Below, piece after piece: positions 40,787 through 41,234 of a stretch of 41,234 nt of DNA. Numbering within the stretch: the first letter of the stretch is position 1; each line of letters opens with the position of its first letter. This stretch comes from Bacteroidota bacterium (GTDB taxonomy: Bacteria; Bacteroidota; Bacteroidia; Chitinophagales; Chitinophagaceae), in NCBI GenBank assembly GCA_023415275.1, contig JAEZLJ010000092.1:1-41234 (forward strand), in the 5' to 3' direction. Under the pieces are notes generated by a model that saw only the letters and a list, made by a program, of their open reading frames with translations, was not told the DNA's origin and searched no databases. A program made the position numbers and the translations under genes.

Positions 40787-41234
40787 ATGAATCGCATACT
40801 ATCCTTATGTACTTTCATTTGTATTGTATTTTCAGCCCATTCCCAGCAGGTTACGGGTGTTTGGAGAGGAAAGATCGACAGGAAAAATGTAGAGGTAAAG
40901 ATCATCCAAAAAGGCGATAGCCTTACCGGAACATCGTACTATTACGAATCATCCAATCATTACAGGCGATACAGTATCAAGGGATATTTTGATCCTAATA
41001 ATAACAGCGTTATTTGGTGGGACGACCAGTTAATTGAAAACAAGGGAGATAAACCATTGGGTGGATCTTCCCGGACCCCTTTGCTTTCCGAAGCTGACTT
41101 TAATTGCCCGGGTGGAGGAGAAATGTATTTAGATGGTAAGTCATCTCCCAAAAACAAACCGGAGCAGAAAAATGGCACAGTTGCCCTTAGCAAAATTCAT
41201 GATCCACAGTTCCCTGATGAATGGGACTACGTGG
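40787..41234 (+). CDS. Secreted protein, partial: C-terminus beyond the window
   Basis: From the ATG at 40787 the frame stays open to the right edge (149 codons plus one base). A signal peptide is evident (MNRILSLCTFICIVFSAHSQ). The mature part begins QVTGVWRGKID, then KVEVKII-like strands, SLTGTSYYYESS and YSIKGYFDPNNNSVIWWDD, suggesting a small beta-rich domain like those of secreted Bacteroidota proteins. I do not recognise a family. No neighbour on the right is visible. Confidence 0.72.
   Translation, partial: MNRILSLCTFICIVFSAHSQQVTGVWRGKIDRKNVEVKIIQKGDSLTGTSYYYESSNHYRRYSIKGYFDPNNNSVIWWDDQLIENKGDKPLGGSSRTPLLSEADFNCPGGGEMYLDGKSSPKNKPEQKNGTVALSKIHDPQFPDEWDYV

Noticed and set aside
1..41234. 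tRNA genes, CRISPR arrays, IS elements or phage genes
   Set aside because: I looked for cloverleaf-like sequences, regularly spaced repeats, transposase and integrase motifs and found none.

Overview
The window reads as chromosomal DNA of a Bacteroidota bacterium, most likely in or near the Chitinophagaceae. Four things point there: a fused LpxC-FabZ protein, a bacterial tricorn-like protease, start regions that mostly lack Shine-Dalgarno sequences, and TAnnTTTG-type -7 promoter boxes upstream of many genes. I see no phage, integrase, transposase, CRISPR array, rRNA or tRNA. Almost all of it is housekeeping DNA with a few regulatory and accessory genes.

Layout. (1) 1-1068, minus: an AI-2E/PerM-family membrane protein cut by the window edge, and a DUF1622 membrane protein. 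(2) 1348-10955: the whole C5/protoporphyrin heme pathway. hemH-hemJ run leftward; hemA-hemC-hemD-hemE, a terminator-like hairpin, then hemF, an isochorismatase-like hydrolase, hemB and hemL run rightward. (3) 11001-13808, minus: a secreted protein with two TPR-type modules, and an AraC regulator with a cysteine cluster followed by a His-rich-loop membrane protein. (4) 13948-16794, plus: lpxC-fabZ fusion, lpxA and an ABC ATPase, all overlapping. (5) 16804-21586, minus: a TetR-TolC-HlyD-MFS efflux operon whose promoter is covered by a 33-bp near-palindrome. (6) 21741-28149: alanine dehydrogenase and tsaE (minus), then a copper-type P-ATPase, a four-helix-bundle protein and recQ (plus). (7) 28163-31932: a DUF853 ATPase, three response regulators without a kinase, and a stand-alone GroES-like protein. 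(8) 31971-35108: a lipoprotein, ruvB, a 567-bp intergenic region with a nested hairpin and repeat cluster, and an F420-reductase-like oxidoreductase. (9) 35152-41234: a DUF937-TM-OmpA protein, an M23 peptidase, a tricorn-like protease, and a secreted protein cut by the right edge.

How the genes work together. The heme genes cover every step from glutamyl-tRNA to heme: hemA, hemL, hemB, hemC, hemD, hemE, hemF, hemJ, hemH. The oxygen-dependent HemF and the HemJ-type oxidase indicate a respiring organism. The lpx genes supply lipid A. The efflux operon encodes a complete three-part pump with its own repressor. The points most worth a second look are the structured element at 34100-34195, the operator-promoter at 21605-21644, the group of promoters that imply nearly leaderless mRNAs, and the cysteine-rich AraC regulator paired with a membrane transporter-like protein. 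I did not find a clearly new multi-gene defence or mobile system here.
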